DNA from: Trifolium pratense
Lineage: Eukaryota > Streptophyta > Magnoliopsida > Fabales > Fabaceae
Assembly (NCBI RefSeq): GCF_020283565.1
Contig: NC_060060.1
Location: 62,605,257 to 62,669,256, forward strand
Direction: 5' to 3'
DNA length: 64,000 nucleotides
The notes beneath the pieces were generated by a model. That model was not told where the DNA came from. It saw only the letters and a program-made list of their open reading frames with translations, and ran no database searches. Shown piece after piece: positions 12,065 to 22,593 of this stretch (position 1 is the first letter of the stretch; every line of letters begins with the position of its first letter). The position numbers and the translations under genes are program-made.

Positions 12065-13093
12065 ACAAAACACATAAAAAAGTATGTGAAATTCTGGTAC
12101 ACAGTAGACAAGTGTTGTCCATGATGTTCAGACACTTGTTGTAACACTTGTCTTAACAGAGAGAACAATAAAGCAAGACATTAAAAACAAATAATTAAAA
12201 GCATAAACAACACAGATAATTGTTAACCCAGTTCAGCACAACAACCTACTCTGGGGGCATACCAAGTCAGGGATAAAGTCCACTAAATAGTATCAATTCA
12301 GAGCTAAATTCTCCCGTTTACAACTCCTCACTTAATCACTATCCGTGCTATACTTTCTACCTAAGACTCACCTAGGTATGAGGCTCTCCTCAATGCCTCT
12401 TCAATCACATATAACGATTGGATCAACGGAACAATTCTGAACAGACTAGAAGACATACTTCCATGAAATTAACACCTAGCGAACGACTAAGTTCAAAATT
12501 TGGAGTTGCTTAAAAGCTTCCTCCAAGTACAATACTCAACTCATTACCTACAGGTTTCTGAGTGAGGACATAGTGACCATCTCACAGCCCGAGTGGTTCA
12601 CTTTACACCAACTCTCCTAGAGAGTGGCTCAAAGACACGAAACCCTTAAAAGACTACATCTTCGATATTCTATTTTAGCTTCAAGTTTCAGTGTCTAAAA
12701 CAGGGTTAGAAACACCCTTTATATATCAGAAGACTAGCTTGGGCTTCAAGACGAAATTAGGTCTTACAAATTGCAGCAGCAGCAGATATATTTTTGAAAC
12801 AAATATTATATTTTCTAAAAGTTATTTTATTCCTTTAGAAAATAGAACTAGGGTTCGGCTGCCTTCAGAAACAATGGATCACGTGCGCCTTGTTGTATAA
12901 GTCACCACGAAATAATTCTTCCAGCAAATCTTCAAAAGATTGAATATAAAACAATAACGCTAGCTGGCGCGTAGTCAGATCACGCAGGTGTTGTTCCGAT
13001 GTGTACGTACATCTGTCTCAACACATGATGTAAGCAGATATGTCTCAACAATTTGGCTAAATGATTTTTTGCAAAATGTAACCAACATACAAA
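12065..13093. mobile_element. Unidentified insertion, probably an LTR fragment
   Basis: This segment interrupts the partial right LTR of the element at 9228. It contains no ORF of note. Its right part ends in TGTCTCAACA, which read on the minus strand is a typical TGTTGAGACA LTR start, and it holds repeated pieces related to TCAGACACTTGTTG near its left side. The left boundary is uncertain and the right side runs into the assembly gap. Confidence 0.4.
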
Positions 13094-13143
13094 NNNNNNN
13101 NNNNNNNNNNNNNNNNNNNNNNNNNNNNNNNNNNNNNNNNNNN
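13094..13143. other. Assembly gap of 50 N
   Basis: Fifty consecutive N. The round length suggests a placeholder of unknown true size. Confidence 0.99.
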
Positions 13144-13188
13144 TAGCCTTCCAAGCTAACGATGCGGGTTCGATTCCCGCTACCCGCT
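13144..13188 (+). tRNA. trnG-UCC: Plastid-type trnG-UCC 3' exon fragment
   Basis: The sequence carries the anticodon loop CTTCCAA (anticodon TCC), the T arm GGTTCGATTCC and an acceptor end CTACCCGCT. This matches the second exon of the intron-containing plastid tRNA-Gly(UCC). The first exon and intron are absent, being hidden by or lost at the gap. It is a fragment and not a working nuclear tRNA gene. It is either plastid DNA inserted in the nucleus or a misjoin at the gap. Confidence 0.8.
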
Positions 13189-13367
13189 TTTATCCTATTT
13201 CTCTATATATTCTATTCAAATATATTTTTTTTCTTATTATAGAATAAATTTGATTACTAAATTTAAAATGAATTTGATTAATAAATTTCTTCATTTTTTT
13301 TAGTAAATTTTTTATTCATTTGAATTTCTTTTTTTAGTTTTTGTTATAAATATTCAATGATTTATTC
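13189..13367. other. Plastid-like AT-rich spacer after trnG
   Basis: Very AT-rich DNA that continues directly from the trnG fragment. It stops where the nuclear LTR sequence resumes at about 13368 (TATTTTACTCAAAACTC, also present at about 10616). It is consistent with the plastid spacer downstream of trnG-UCC, but this is not confirmed. Confidence 0.45.
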
Positions 13368-13615
13368 ATATTTTACTCAAAACTCACACACACACACATG
13401 TTCTTGAACAAACATCTACAAATTCTCATTTCAACCCATGAAGTTCATATTTCTAATCCATTAGAAGTTGGTTAAACATAATGGGTACAAAAGATTCTAT
13501 CAATTTTCAAAGAAAATCCCAATCTCAAAAGAAAATGAGCGTAGAGATTTCGGGTACGGAGAAATCGACATTTTCCCCTCTCTATGAATCACTCAAGGTC
13601 ATGTAATCTACTTGC

Positions 13616-14299
13616 ATATAGGTTAGTTCCTCCCTCCCGAACTTGAAACATAACTTATTCAATGCAGCATTTGTTTATTATGCTTCACACTAAATGTCAT
13701 TTTTCCTGTCTATTTATGTCACTTGTTCTTAGTATCAACATTCAATTGCCATTGTGCTTCCTACCAAGGCAAGACAACTTTCTTTTGATTTTACTCAAAT
13801 TCGTCAAGCATTTACATTCTCTCAATGCTGCCATTAAGATATCAGAAGAAAAAGAAAACCGATATGGAATGAGGGTTTTTTCATTTGTGGTTGGTTTTAG
13901 TTCAAGTTGTTAAATGAAAAATTCTCAAAAATTTCAATTTGAGACTTTTGGTGCGATGATTGGCTCGATCTTGACTTGTGTGATTTTATTTTGAATTAAA
14001 TGTTCTCCATGGATTAACTGAACTTTTTTCCCCCTCTTATATAGGGTCCAGTGCCTTTAGATATTGGGAGGTTAGCAACAGAATATGGAATGGGAGTTTT
14101 AGTATTTGATGTAAATTTAGCATAAGTTAAAGATGTAAATTTCTTACATGCTTTTAGTATTTGATGAATTATGTAAGGTAAGGCCTACTTGTTATTGATG
14201 ATTGAGTTTTTGTTTTTGTATTCAGACACTAATTTTTTATTTATAGAATTGTCTTGGTTTTTGTTATTGATTTAATTAGTAATAATAATAATTTGAGGG
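13616..14299. other. Non-coding DNA, possibly interior of a CACTA element
   Basis: No credible gene. Similarity to the LTR ends near 13615. The stretch leads into the CACTA terminus at 14439 and may belong to that element; its other end was not found. Confidence 0.35.
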
Positions 14300-14439
14300 T
14301 TTTCCTGCGGATATTACCTGCGGTTTTACCTTGGGATGCAATTACTGGGAACCATAATCCGCGGGAAATTCCGCTGGAAACATGTTTCCTGCGAATATTT
14401 GGTCTAAATCCGCAGGAAATAGGCAAATTTCTAGTAGTG
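14300..14439 (-). mobile_element. CACTA-type transposon terminus
   Basis: Read on the minus strand from 14439, it begins CACTACTAGAAATTTGCC, a standard plant CACTA end. Subterminal copies of CCTGCGGAT / CCGCAGGAAA in both orientations follow. This motif differs from those of the CACTA ends at 7542 and 63311, so it is a separate family. Confidence 0.75.
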
Positions 14440-14947
14440 TCAAGGGTTCTCTTTGATGCGTGCTTGTGTTAATTTCTATGTACTCTTTATCCTTTCCTTG
14501 TTGTTTAGGGTTTAGGATTTCACTTAGGTTTTTCTAAGAAAAGTTAAAAATAAGGCAAATGTGAAGAACCCTTGCTTGTCCTTTCTTGAGTTTTATCTAG
14601 TATATATCTCTAAAAAATGTAATTATTCTTTTAGTTAATTTTGACTTATTAATAATATTTTTAGAGTGATGAAAATGATCATAAGTGACAACCATATGTG
14701 GTTCTAGCATAGTTGAGATATCTTAATTTTTATGCTGAAGAAAAGTTAAATGAATTAATTTCATCATGTATCTTAATATCAATATCATAAAAAGACATGG
14801 ATTAATCATTATCGAAAAAGAAAAAAAAAAGACATGGATTAAAATAGTCTTTACATTTATTTAAGATTTAAGATACTACATACATGCGATAGAATACACA
14901 AATGCATGACCACCATAATCTTTTTAATTGTTTTCTCTTCTTGCTAA

Positions 14948-15369
14948 TCATTCATTAGTGTCAGTTCCAATTTCTTTTTCACCTCCGCTTTCAACACCTA
15001 TGGGTTGTACACCTCCTTCACCACTATTTCCTTCTGAGCCTGATCCAACGGCGGGATCTTGCACATCTTTTTTGTCTTTACCTCTTCCTGGCTTTCTCCC
15101 CATTCTCCAGTAGGTCTTGCCCAATTCATTTATCTCAACTTTGGTTTTGAATTCTTCTCTTACCCCAACTACAAATGAACAAATATGTTTTATTAAATAT
15201 AATAAAATAAAAAAGTAATAGTTCGTTCATTTTATATATATATTTAAATTCAATCATCAATAAATATATAAATACATTGTTTCTCATCTTTGAATAACTC
15301 AATTGTCACAACAGAGATAAGGATTTGTGCACAAAGAAATAACACGAAGATAAAAGTCTTGATTTTCAT
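14948..15369 (-). CDS. Small secreted peptide gene 2, paralogue of gene 1
   Basis: Exon 1 is 15369-15276 and exon 2 is 15168-14948. The 107-bp intron has GT..AG ends and lies at exactly the same phase-1 position as in gene 1. The predicted protein has 104 residues. It starts with a signal peptide (MKIKTFIFVLFLCAQILISV), followed by a Gly/Glu/Lys-rich, cysteine-free mature part. Exon 1 is strongly conserved with gene 1, exon 2 less so, sharing ESK/EFKTK-like and WRxGxKPG segments and an EKEI near the C-terminus. The position matching the gene 1 TATA box is altered (ACAATAACTAG), so expression may have changed. Both exons keep an open frame in both copies, which argues against simple pseudogenes. 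Function unknown. Confidence 0.62.
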
Positions 15370-15953
15370 CCTTTATCAATTAAGAGTATTTTGAAGCGAA
15401 ATATAAATACAATCATCAACTAGTTATTGTGATCAAAGAATAAATATATGAAATCCCAAAAGCTAGCTCAAAGGGTGAGGTTACCCTCGCATATTTATAC
15501 ACTTCACATCACGAGAACCTAAGTAATGTGGGACTTCAAACAAACTCCGACAACACAAACAACATATTCAACATGAATGATGAATAAAAATAACTAAGAT
15601 AACGTCTATTATACAATATCATATAAAAGAAATGTCAATTATACAATAAAAAAGATAATATCATCATTTGGCTTATTACAATGAAAATGAGGTTATCATC
15701 AACAGCTATTGAACCATTGAAAGGTTAAATTAGCACGTTTTTATGAAATGAGGTAATAAGATTATTCGCACAATGGCAACTAAAGAGTGATTAAGATATT
15801 TAATAATTTTTTTAATTTTAGATAAAGTTTTAGCTATTTGTATAAACATAATAAACGTCATCATTTCAAGAATCAAGATTGTCAAACGCTATTTTTATTT
15901 TTTTAGTACATTACACTTCAAAAGAAGCTTGAATAATTACTATCAAATAGTAG
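15370..15953. other. Upstream region of gene 2
   Basis: Holds DNA similar to the upstream of gene 1 (about 15670-15780). It is interrupted at about 15460-15570 by a short foreign-looking segment with AATGTGGGACTT, a motif common at plant LTR ends. No ORF. Confidence 0.45.
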
Positions 15954-16274
15954 GGCTTTGTCTAATATGCACAAGCTTCCTATGTTTTGCATGGTCGACA
16001 AGTAGTCATTTATATTATAACGAATACGAATTTTACAATTCACCGTTGGATTGAAAGTTTATATCATATAGATCATTCATAAAAAATTTGAAATTTTTTT
16101 AAAATCATTTGATATGTTATTGAGACTCATAAACCGTTAATCTTGATGACTCTCAATAACATATCAAATTATTTTCAAAAAATTTTAAACTTTTTTTGGA
16201 TTATCTATATAATATAAATGACAACCTGTGCACCATGGACAACATAAAGAGCTTGTGCATGGTAGACTTGGCCC
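15954..16274. mobile_element. Fold-back Mutator-type MITE
   Basis: A 321-bp element flanked by a 9-bp duplication AAATAGTAG (15945-15953 and 16275-16283). Its two halves are long imperfect inverted repeats over almost the whole length. Outer arms are GGCTTTGTCT and AGACTTGGCCC; inner arms include TTTGATATGTTATTGAGA and TCTCAATAACATATCAAA. A 9-bp duplication with long terminal repeats indicates a Mutator-like origin. No ORF. Confidence 0.75.
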
Positions 16275-16320
16275 AAATAGTAGTAATGACTTCAAACAAA
16301 TAATTTGATATTTTTGTGAT

Positions 16321-16499
16321 ATACATTTTAGTCTATTTTAACATAAATAAATATTTTTGAAATTTTAGACTTGGCACAAGTTGTCATTTATATTATATAG
16401 ATAATCCAAAAAAAGTAATTACAAATAATTTGATATTGTTATCCGCTCTTATGTTGAAATATACATTTTAGTCTATTTTAACATAAATAAATATTTTTG
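16321..16499. repeat. Direct repeat of 39 bp flanking a MITE fragment
   Basis: The 39-bp segment at 16321-16359 (starting ATACATTTTAGTCTATTTTA) recurs exactly at 16461-16499. Between them is a piece resembling the arm of the neighbouring fold-back MITE (ACTTGGCACAAGTTGTCATT). Confidence 0.8.
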
Positions 16500-17250
16500 T
16501 GATAACAATAAACTTTTAGTCATTATTTTATTTCAAACAAATTTACGTCATCATTTAAGAAATTAAGTTTTCATTCTTTGAAAAATTTATTATTAATTTT
16601 ATTATTTTTTAATATAAAATTTAATCAAAAATATTTTTTTATTCGATTTTAATAATTTATCCAAGATGTTTTTTTTATTTTTTTTATAGTTTTATAATTT
16701 CTAACAACATTTAACATTTTATGTTAATGATGTGAGTAAAAAATAATAATGAAAATATATGCATTATAAATTTGATTATATTAAAATGAAGTTTTATTAA
16801 AGGAGGTAATTGTAGCTTTTAAAATAAGAGGGATTTAGAATGAAAATAAAGCTTCTTTCAAGGAAGAGGGTGTAATTTGTTCCGAGCTCAAGTGTGAGTA
16901 AAAAGTCTCACATTGGTTGGAAGAGTTGAGATTGAACTACATATAAGTGAGAGAATCTATAAACACAAAGTTTAAAGTTTTGGGTAAAAGTATAGTGTCA
17001 AGATAACTTGAATGGTTTCCCTTAGACAAATATGTTGATTCCACCTAGTGAGACTCCCTAAACAATCCAATATAATTGTCTCTAATATATCTTGTAAAAG
17101 AGGATAAGATAGTGTATATTTTAACACAAGACATGACAATAGTGCATATTTTAACAGTGTAATTTAAGCATATCTACAAAAATGAGGAGTGTAACTTTTT
17201 TATTTACACAGACTCTATCAAATTTTTTTGTTGTCAAACACTATCATTTA
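16500..17250. other. AT-rich DNA, no gene recognised
   Basis: No ORF or clear terminal structure. The stretch at about 16890-17050 (AAAAAGTCTCACATTGGTTGG) resembles plant LTR or TRIM remnants. Confidence 0.45.
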
Positions 17251-18156
17251 GGGCCCGTTTGGTGCGCATGATAGCATAGTGACAGGATAGGATATAAAAC
17301 AGGATAAGGATAGGATATGATAACAGCAGGATAACAATTATACTCAGTTATCATATCATATGTTTGGTGCACACAGAATAACAAACATGATAACTATTAT
17401 ATTTTGTTTTTAATACATACTTGCTCATAATAATATGATAAGATATATAACATATTTAATTAACAAAATTACTCTTGTAAAACAATTGTTATTTTTTTAA
17501 AAATTATTTTGTAATATTTTGAATTTTATAAATAAAAAATATAAATAAGTAATCAAATAACTTTATATAATTTAAAATAAAAATCATGAGAAAATAATCA
17601 AGTTTAATTTTTTATATGAATCATGATCAAATAAATAACTCAATAATATATCATTGTTAGATAAGCCAAATAAATATATGATATATCTCATACATAAATA
17701 ATAAAACTACTATTGCAAAAGAATTATATTTAATTTTTTATAAAATTTAAATTAATATCCCTATTTATCAATTTTTTAATAATCATTTTACTTTAAAATA
17801 TTGTAATTTTAGTAAAATTTTGATTTTTTAGAAAATATAAATTACAAAATTACCCCTGTGAGAAAATCACATATATATTTAAAATTAATTATTTTATTAT
17901 TTATATTTTATTAATTTTATTTTATGTATTTTAAAATATATTTCATAAAATAAATCAGTAATTTTTTTCTTCTTCTTATCCTATCCTGCTGGTAACCCAG
18001 CTCAAATTCAGATTAACAATTATAACTAGAGAGACATGATAGGATAAGCTTCAGGATTAACTTATCATATCCTGCTGTATCACCAAACACTGGATTGCGG
18101 CATGATATGATACAGTTATCATATCCTGTCTCTTATCCTGTTCACCAAACGGGCCC
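17251..18156. mobile_element. PIF/Harbinger-type (Tourist-like) MITE
   Basis: The 14-bp perfect inverted ends are GGGCCCGTTTGGTG and CACCAAACGGGCCC. The 3-bp target duplication is TTA (17248-17250 and 18157-18159), as expected for PIF/Harbinger. Subterminal CAGGATA/TATCCTG motifs occur in both orientations. The body is AT-rich without ORFs, so the element is non-autonomous. Confidence 0.88.
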
Positions 18157-18487
18157 TTAAAGTTTACTCTTTCGGGTTTATGATTTAATGTTACTAAATG
18201 AATTCTTCCTTTCGTTTCTTTTTAATTGTCGTTTGACTGCAGATTTAATTGTAGTTTTGATATTTTAAAGGTATGATCCGTCAATTATACCATTTCTCAA
18301 TTACTCTCATCTTTTTCAATAAAACTAATTAATGCTATATATTTGGAAAGAAAAAGATAACATATTAAAAAAAAATTGTACATAACATATTAATTTATTT
18401 TTTCTTGGTACATATCATATCAAATTTATTGGAAAGAAAAACCGTATGAAAAAAAAAGCATTTATTGATGGATTAAAATGATTATAT

Positions 18488-19066
18488 TTTTTTTTGACTA
18501 AAAAGATAATGATATTCATTTATTCCAATAATTGATATAGTACATCAGATCCAAATACACATTCAACATCGCTAAAAACAAAAAGGATGAATCTGCGAAC
18601 AAACTCACAGCATCCGTGTTAATAGCATACAACGGCAAAATGCCAACAAATAATAATATGATAAAAATAAAGTCACCGAAATATCCATGCTTCCGGATCT
18701 GCAACGTCGATGCACAAATCATTGATTGAATCTGCAATTGATTGAAGATGATCTTTCAAAATGAACTAAACGAACACCGTAACAAGACGGAGAATTCAAC
18801 AACGTCGTACCAAGACGACGATCAACACAAACGCCGCACTCAGACGACGATATCACACAAATAAAAAAGAAAAACAACTAAAAAACTTAATCTATGTGAA
18901 AAATCACTTATTTAGATTGAAAACAACAAGAAAAAAGGTGAAGAGGGGTGATTTTAGGCCAAATATGACCTAAAATCACCCCTAACTAGTAGAGGAAGAA
19001 GAAACTCAGAGAAAAAAAAAATAGGGCCGGCTAGAGAAAGAGAGATTAAAATGTAACACCTTATTT
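18488..19066 (-). mobile_element. Retroposed sequence (LINE/SINE fragment or processed transcript)
   Basis: An 18-bp direct duplication, GGATTAAAATGATTATAT, flanks the segment (18470-18487 and 19067-19084). At the left edge is a T tract, that is, a poly(A) tail on the minus strand. Long duplications and a tail indicate target-primed reverse transcription. Minus-strand order: C/T-rich leader, a perfect hairpin, then a 73-codon ORF (18737-18516) with two hydrophobic stretches, a TGA, a short tail region and poly(A). The ORF is not a protein I recognise. The sequence could be the 3' end of a LINE, a SINE-like element or a copied host mRNA. Confidence 0.7.
18944..18983. repeat. Perfect 15-bp hairpin inside the retroposed sequence
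   Basis: Arms AGGGGTGATTTTAGG (18944-18958) and CCTAAAATCACCCCT (18969-18983) enclose a 10-base loop. Perfect pairing within an AT-rich, non-coding leader is notable. Confidence 0.9.
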
Positions 19067-19444
19067 GGATTAAAATGATTATATAATAGGAAGAAAATGT
19101 ACAAAAACATATTTCACCAATTTAGTGCTATTATAATTATAAAACGACATGTAAAAAAAAATGGATAGAGTAATTCGCCGTGCATTTTCTTTTTGATAAA
19201 CTATTGCAGCTCAAGTAAACTCTAATAGCATTTTGGTTTAGATTAATCGGTGTTTGGTTACCATTTAAAAAGTTTTTTTTTGGACAATTACTATTTAAAA
19301 TGTTACTTATCCAATTATACTTCTTTTTTATTTTATTTTTAGATAAACCATTACTTTATTCTTAACTTTTGTAACACTTTTGTCATTTCAAAGGTTGAAT
19401 AGTTGTTGTTTAATTGTTTAATAATATATATTATAGGGTTATAT

Positions 19445-20142
19445 ATGTTTTTAGTCCGTATAGTTTATTCTGTATAGGTAAACATTAAATTTTACAATTT
19501 ATCTAGTTATTGAATTTGGTCTCTGCTGTTAATTTTACAAACGGGATATTTATGTGGCAATTATATATGGGCCTCATTTTTTGGTTAAAAAACAGAAAAA
19601 ATTAAAACTTTTTTTTAAAAATTAGTAATATTTATTTTAATTAATAAAAACAAACAAATTTTATTTTGTTTTCTAACAACTCCAACAACAACAACCCAAC
19701 AACTACAATCAGGAACCAGATCTGAAAAAAAAATTCCTAATTTTTAACCCTTTGATTTATAGGGGAAGGGAGTTTCAGTAGTCCAAAATTCGGCTACGAG
19801 ATAAGTAAAATCTGACAAAGAATTATTCTCACTAAGAAATGAACTTTTGTTCTCCCGAACGATTCGTTGCTTATTGTTGATTAAAGTTATGTTGGGTTGT
19901 TGTTGTTGCAGATGCTAGAGAATAAAATTTTTTGTTTTTGTTTTTTATTGATTGAAATAAATTGTTTTGATTGTTTTAAACTTTATTTTTTTTTTCACCA
20001 AAAAAAAAGCCTAGAATTGCCACATGAGTATTTTTGGTTGTAAAATTAATGCCATGGACCAAAATCCAGTGACTAAAAACATTTTTTCTAAATTGTATGG
20101 ATTATTCTTAAATATAGAGCAAAATGTAGGGACTAAAAACAC
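19445..20142. repeat. Repeat element with GTTTTTAGTCC inverted ends
   Basis: GTTTTTAGTCC at 19447-19457 faces GGACTAAAAAC at 20130-20140, and other 'ACTAAAAAC' copies lie just inside the right end. This resembles a common plant non-autonomous DNA repeat. No clear target duplication was found. Confidence 0.35.
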
Positions 20143-20272
20143 ATCCGCTTTTTCTATTATGCCGGCGTGTGTAATGGATTATTTTCAATTTTTCATATTT
20201 TTTTTATGAATAGTTGGCTTTTATAAAACAACAACTTAAAACACTTAAAGACACTGAACCCAATGTGAAAAT

Positions 20273-22414
20273 TGTAACACCCCGAACTAACTACCCTTAA
20301 AAACGTGATCTTAAAAACTTTTTAAAGATAAGTAGCTGGAGCGCTACGGAAAACATTTTCAAAACGATCATGCACATGACACGAAACGTCGCAGCGGAAA
20401 ATATAAATAAAGGATTTTCAAAGAAATGAACAAAATAGTTCAAAAGATAATTCATTTACATAAAACATAAGTTAAGATGTTCGCATCGATATACGACGGA
20501 ATACAAACGATCCCCGACTCGATGTTACAAAATACCAGAGCACTAATATACATCACAACCAAACTAAACTTAACAACACTATACAAAGGTAGCCTACACT
20601 AGCTCCTCACAAAAGTGCTCCACACCAAAAGGATCTGCAGCTAAACCTCGTCGAGACCTCGACCTGAATACCTGAACCCCCAAAGGTCCAGCACATAACA
20701 AATAGGTAGAGAGTTAGTAAACATAATCACATACATACGAATATAGAAACGCACCTATATTCGACCTATCACGTATTACTAACTCACACACATGCCTCAA
20801 TAAGTAATACACCAGACAACACATACTCACAAATACACAACCAGATAGTTTCACGTCGTTTCAGACAACACAAAGAACTCACATAACACATAACACATAA
20901 TTGCACATTTACTCAAATGCGACTAATGCCAAACATTCAATGTCATGCCAACCTAGACACGACTAATGCATGTGGTACCATCTTCTTTATCAAGGAACTT
21001 ACCATTGATATTCTTCTTTATTGGACAAGTCCAATATCCTTCTTTATCAGACAAGTCTGATATCCCTAAATAATGCATGAATTTATGAATGTCATGCATT
21101 TACCAAACATATGATAATCACTTAGCACGAAGCTACTGCTCACTACATGGATAACATAATCCATTAAACTTCTTTATCAGACACACTGATATTCTTCTTT
21201 ATCGGACAACCCGATATACAAAAATACATATACTTCTTTGACATTTTATATAAATGCCATCACACAACACAATTATTAAACATATAATAATTCAAAACCA
21301 AAACAAAACCAAATACATGGATATACTCACTTTGCACTACAACTAATTGCATACGCGTGCGAATCATTAAATTCACACCATGGTAATACACTATAATACT
21401 AAGGAAACATATCCCAAAAGCCCAATTGAATTATAGAACCCTACAAAAATATTTGAAATTCCCTTCATTCGCTGCAGCGAACCATCAGCGACTAATCAGC
21501 GAACGTAGTCAGAATGTAATTGTCATCTGGCGAACACTGGCGAAGATCAGCGAAGACTTAGCGAACTAGGTCGCTAATGCTCGCTACGTCTCGCTATAGC
21601 GAACACCCCAAGAACATACACGTTCGCTTAAGGCTCGCTGCAGCGAACGTGCATTTCCTGTGAGTTTTTCAAAGGCGGTTTAACATTGAAACCAACCAAA
21701 AATTCATTCAAACATGTTATAAATTCTCTTAAACAATAATTCCAAGCATATATGATATCAAGGAACATTAATCATCCCTTCCAAACATCCAAATACATCA
21801 AACAATCAAAATCATGCCAATTTCTTGGGTTTTAAGTAACTTTCATAAACTTTTCAAACATGATTCAAACACATACATATTCTTCATGGAATCAAGCTAG
21901 AGATTAACACATACAAAGTGATGATGAAGAACATCACACTCACATACAAAAGCTTAATCAAAAGTCTAAAAGGAAATTGAGTGGGAGAGTTCGGGAATGG
22001 AGACATAGACAATCTCCCCTCTCCTTGCCACTCAAGAATCATGAATTCTAATCTCTTACCTTGGATTGAATGATGATTCTTGGCCTCTAAATCTCTTCTC
22101 CTTGCTCGTGTTCTTCTTCTTGCTCTCCTAGGGTTTTTGCTCTTGTTCTTCTTAGGAAGAAAATGACATAATGATAAATATTTGCACTAAGGTTTTCTAT
22201 ATGTACCTCTCCCTAATTCTCTTGGTTCAAGCCCAACTTGCCTAAGCCCACTAAGCTCTATCACACGCCCAAGCCCACTAACATGGCAAAGGTTTCGCTC
22301 ACAAACTTATGTTCGCGATACATAATTATACGTCGCGTAAATAAATATTTAACACTAACCCAAAATATATGCAAATATATAAAATATCGATTTACTAAAA
22401 ATCGGGTCGTTACA
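20273..22414 (-). repeat. TR-GAG LTR, intact copy (3' LTR on minus strand)
   Basis: 2142 bp, TGTAACACCCC to GGGTCGTTACA. It contains the hairpin-unit array (20982-21218) and a cluster of AGCGAAC / TTCGCTG inverted motifs (21471-21655). Confidence 0.92.
20982..21218 (-). repeat. Hairpin-unit array in TR-GAG LTR (five units)
   Basis: Five units share CTTCTTTAT at the start and ATAT at the end, with changing but always complementary arms: CAA/TTG, ATTGGA/TCCAAT (loop CAAG), TATCAGA/TCTGATA (loop CAAG), TATCAG/CTGATA and TATCGG/CCGATA. Three units lie at 20982-21065 and two at 21169-21218. The same array in the other LTR copy is split by the Athila insertion. Confidence 0.85.
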
Positions 22415-22593
22415 ACTCTACCCCCCTTAAAAGAATTTCGCCCTCGAAATTACCTAAGAGATAAAGCAGAGAACGAACCCTCAACGCGGCATCTTCGGTT
22501 TCTTGCATGCCGGACTCTTGTGGCCTTCCTCGCCACAATTGAAACAAAACACTTTCACCCGACAAGCATCGGCCTTGTGCCCAAACTGTCCAC

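Larger units (their letters stand above)
9228..13615 (-). mobile_element. Deleted LARD-like LTR retrotransposon with later insertion
   Basis: The left LTR is 9228-11240 (2013 bp, TGTAACACCC to GGGTCGTTACA). It is followed by TGTCCCCCACTT, the complement of a polypurine tract, so the element runs on the minus strand. The internal remnant 11241 to about 11795 is non-coding but clearly similar to both ends of the internal region of the intact LARD at 38251-41540; the middle is deleted. A partial right LTR is seen at about 11796-12064 and, after an insertion and a gap, at about 13368-13615. No ORF of the element survives. The LTR carries a hairpin-repeat array at 9977-10066. Confidence 0.75.

Noticed and set aside
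13144..13188. Functional nuclear tRNA-Gly gene
   Set aside because: The 5' half is missing and the sequence is of plastid type, next to an assembly gap.
13662..13913. ORF of 83 codons with hydrophobic start
   Set aside because: No supporting codon bias, splice structure or homologue; lies in repeat-derived DNA near a CACTA end.
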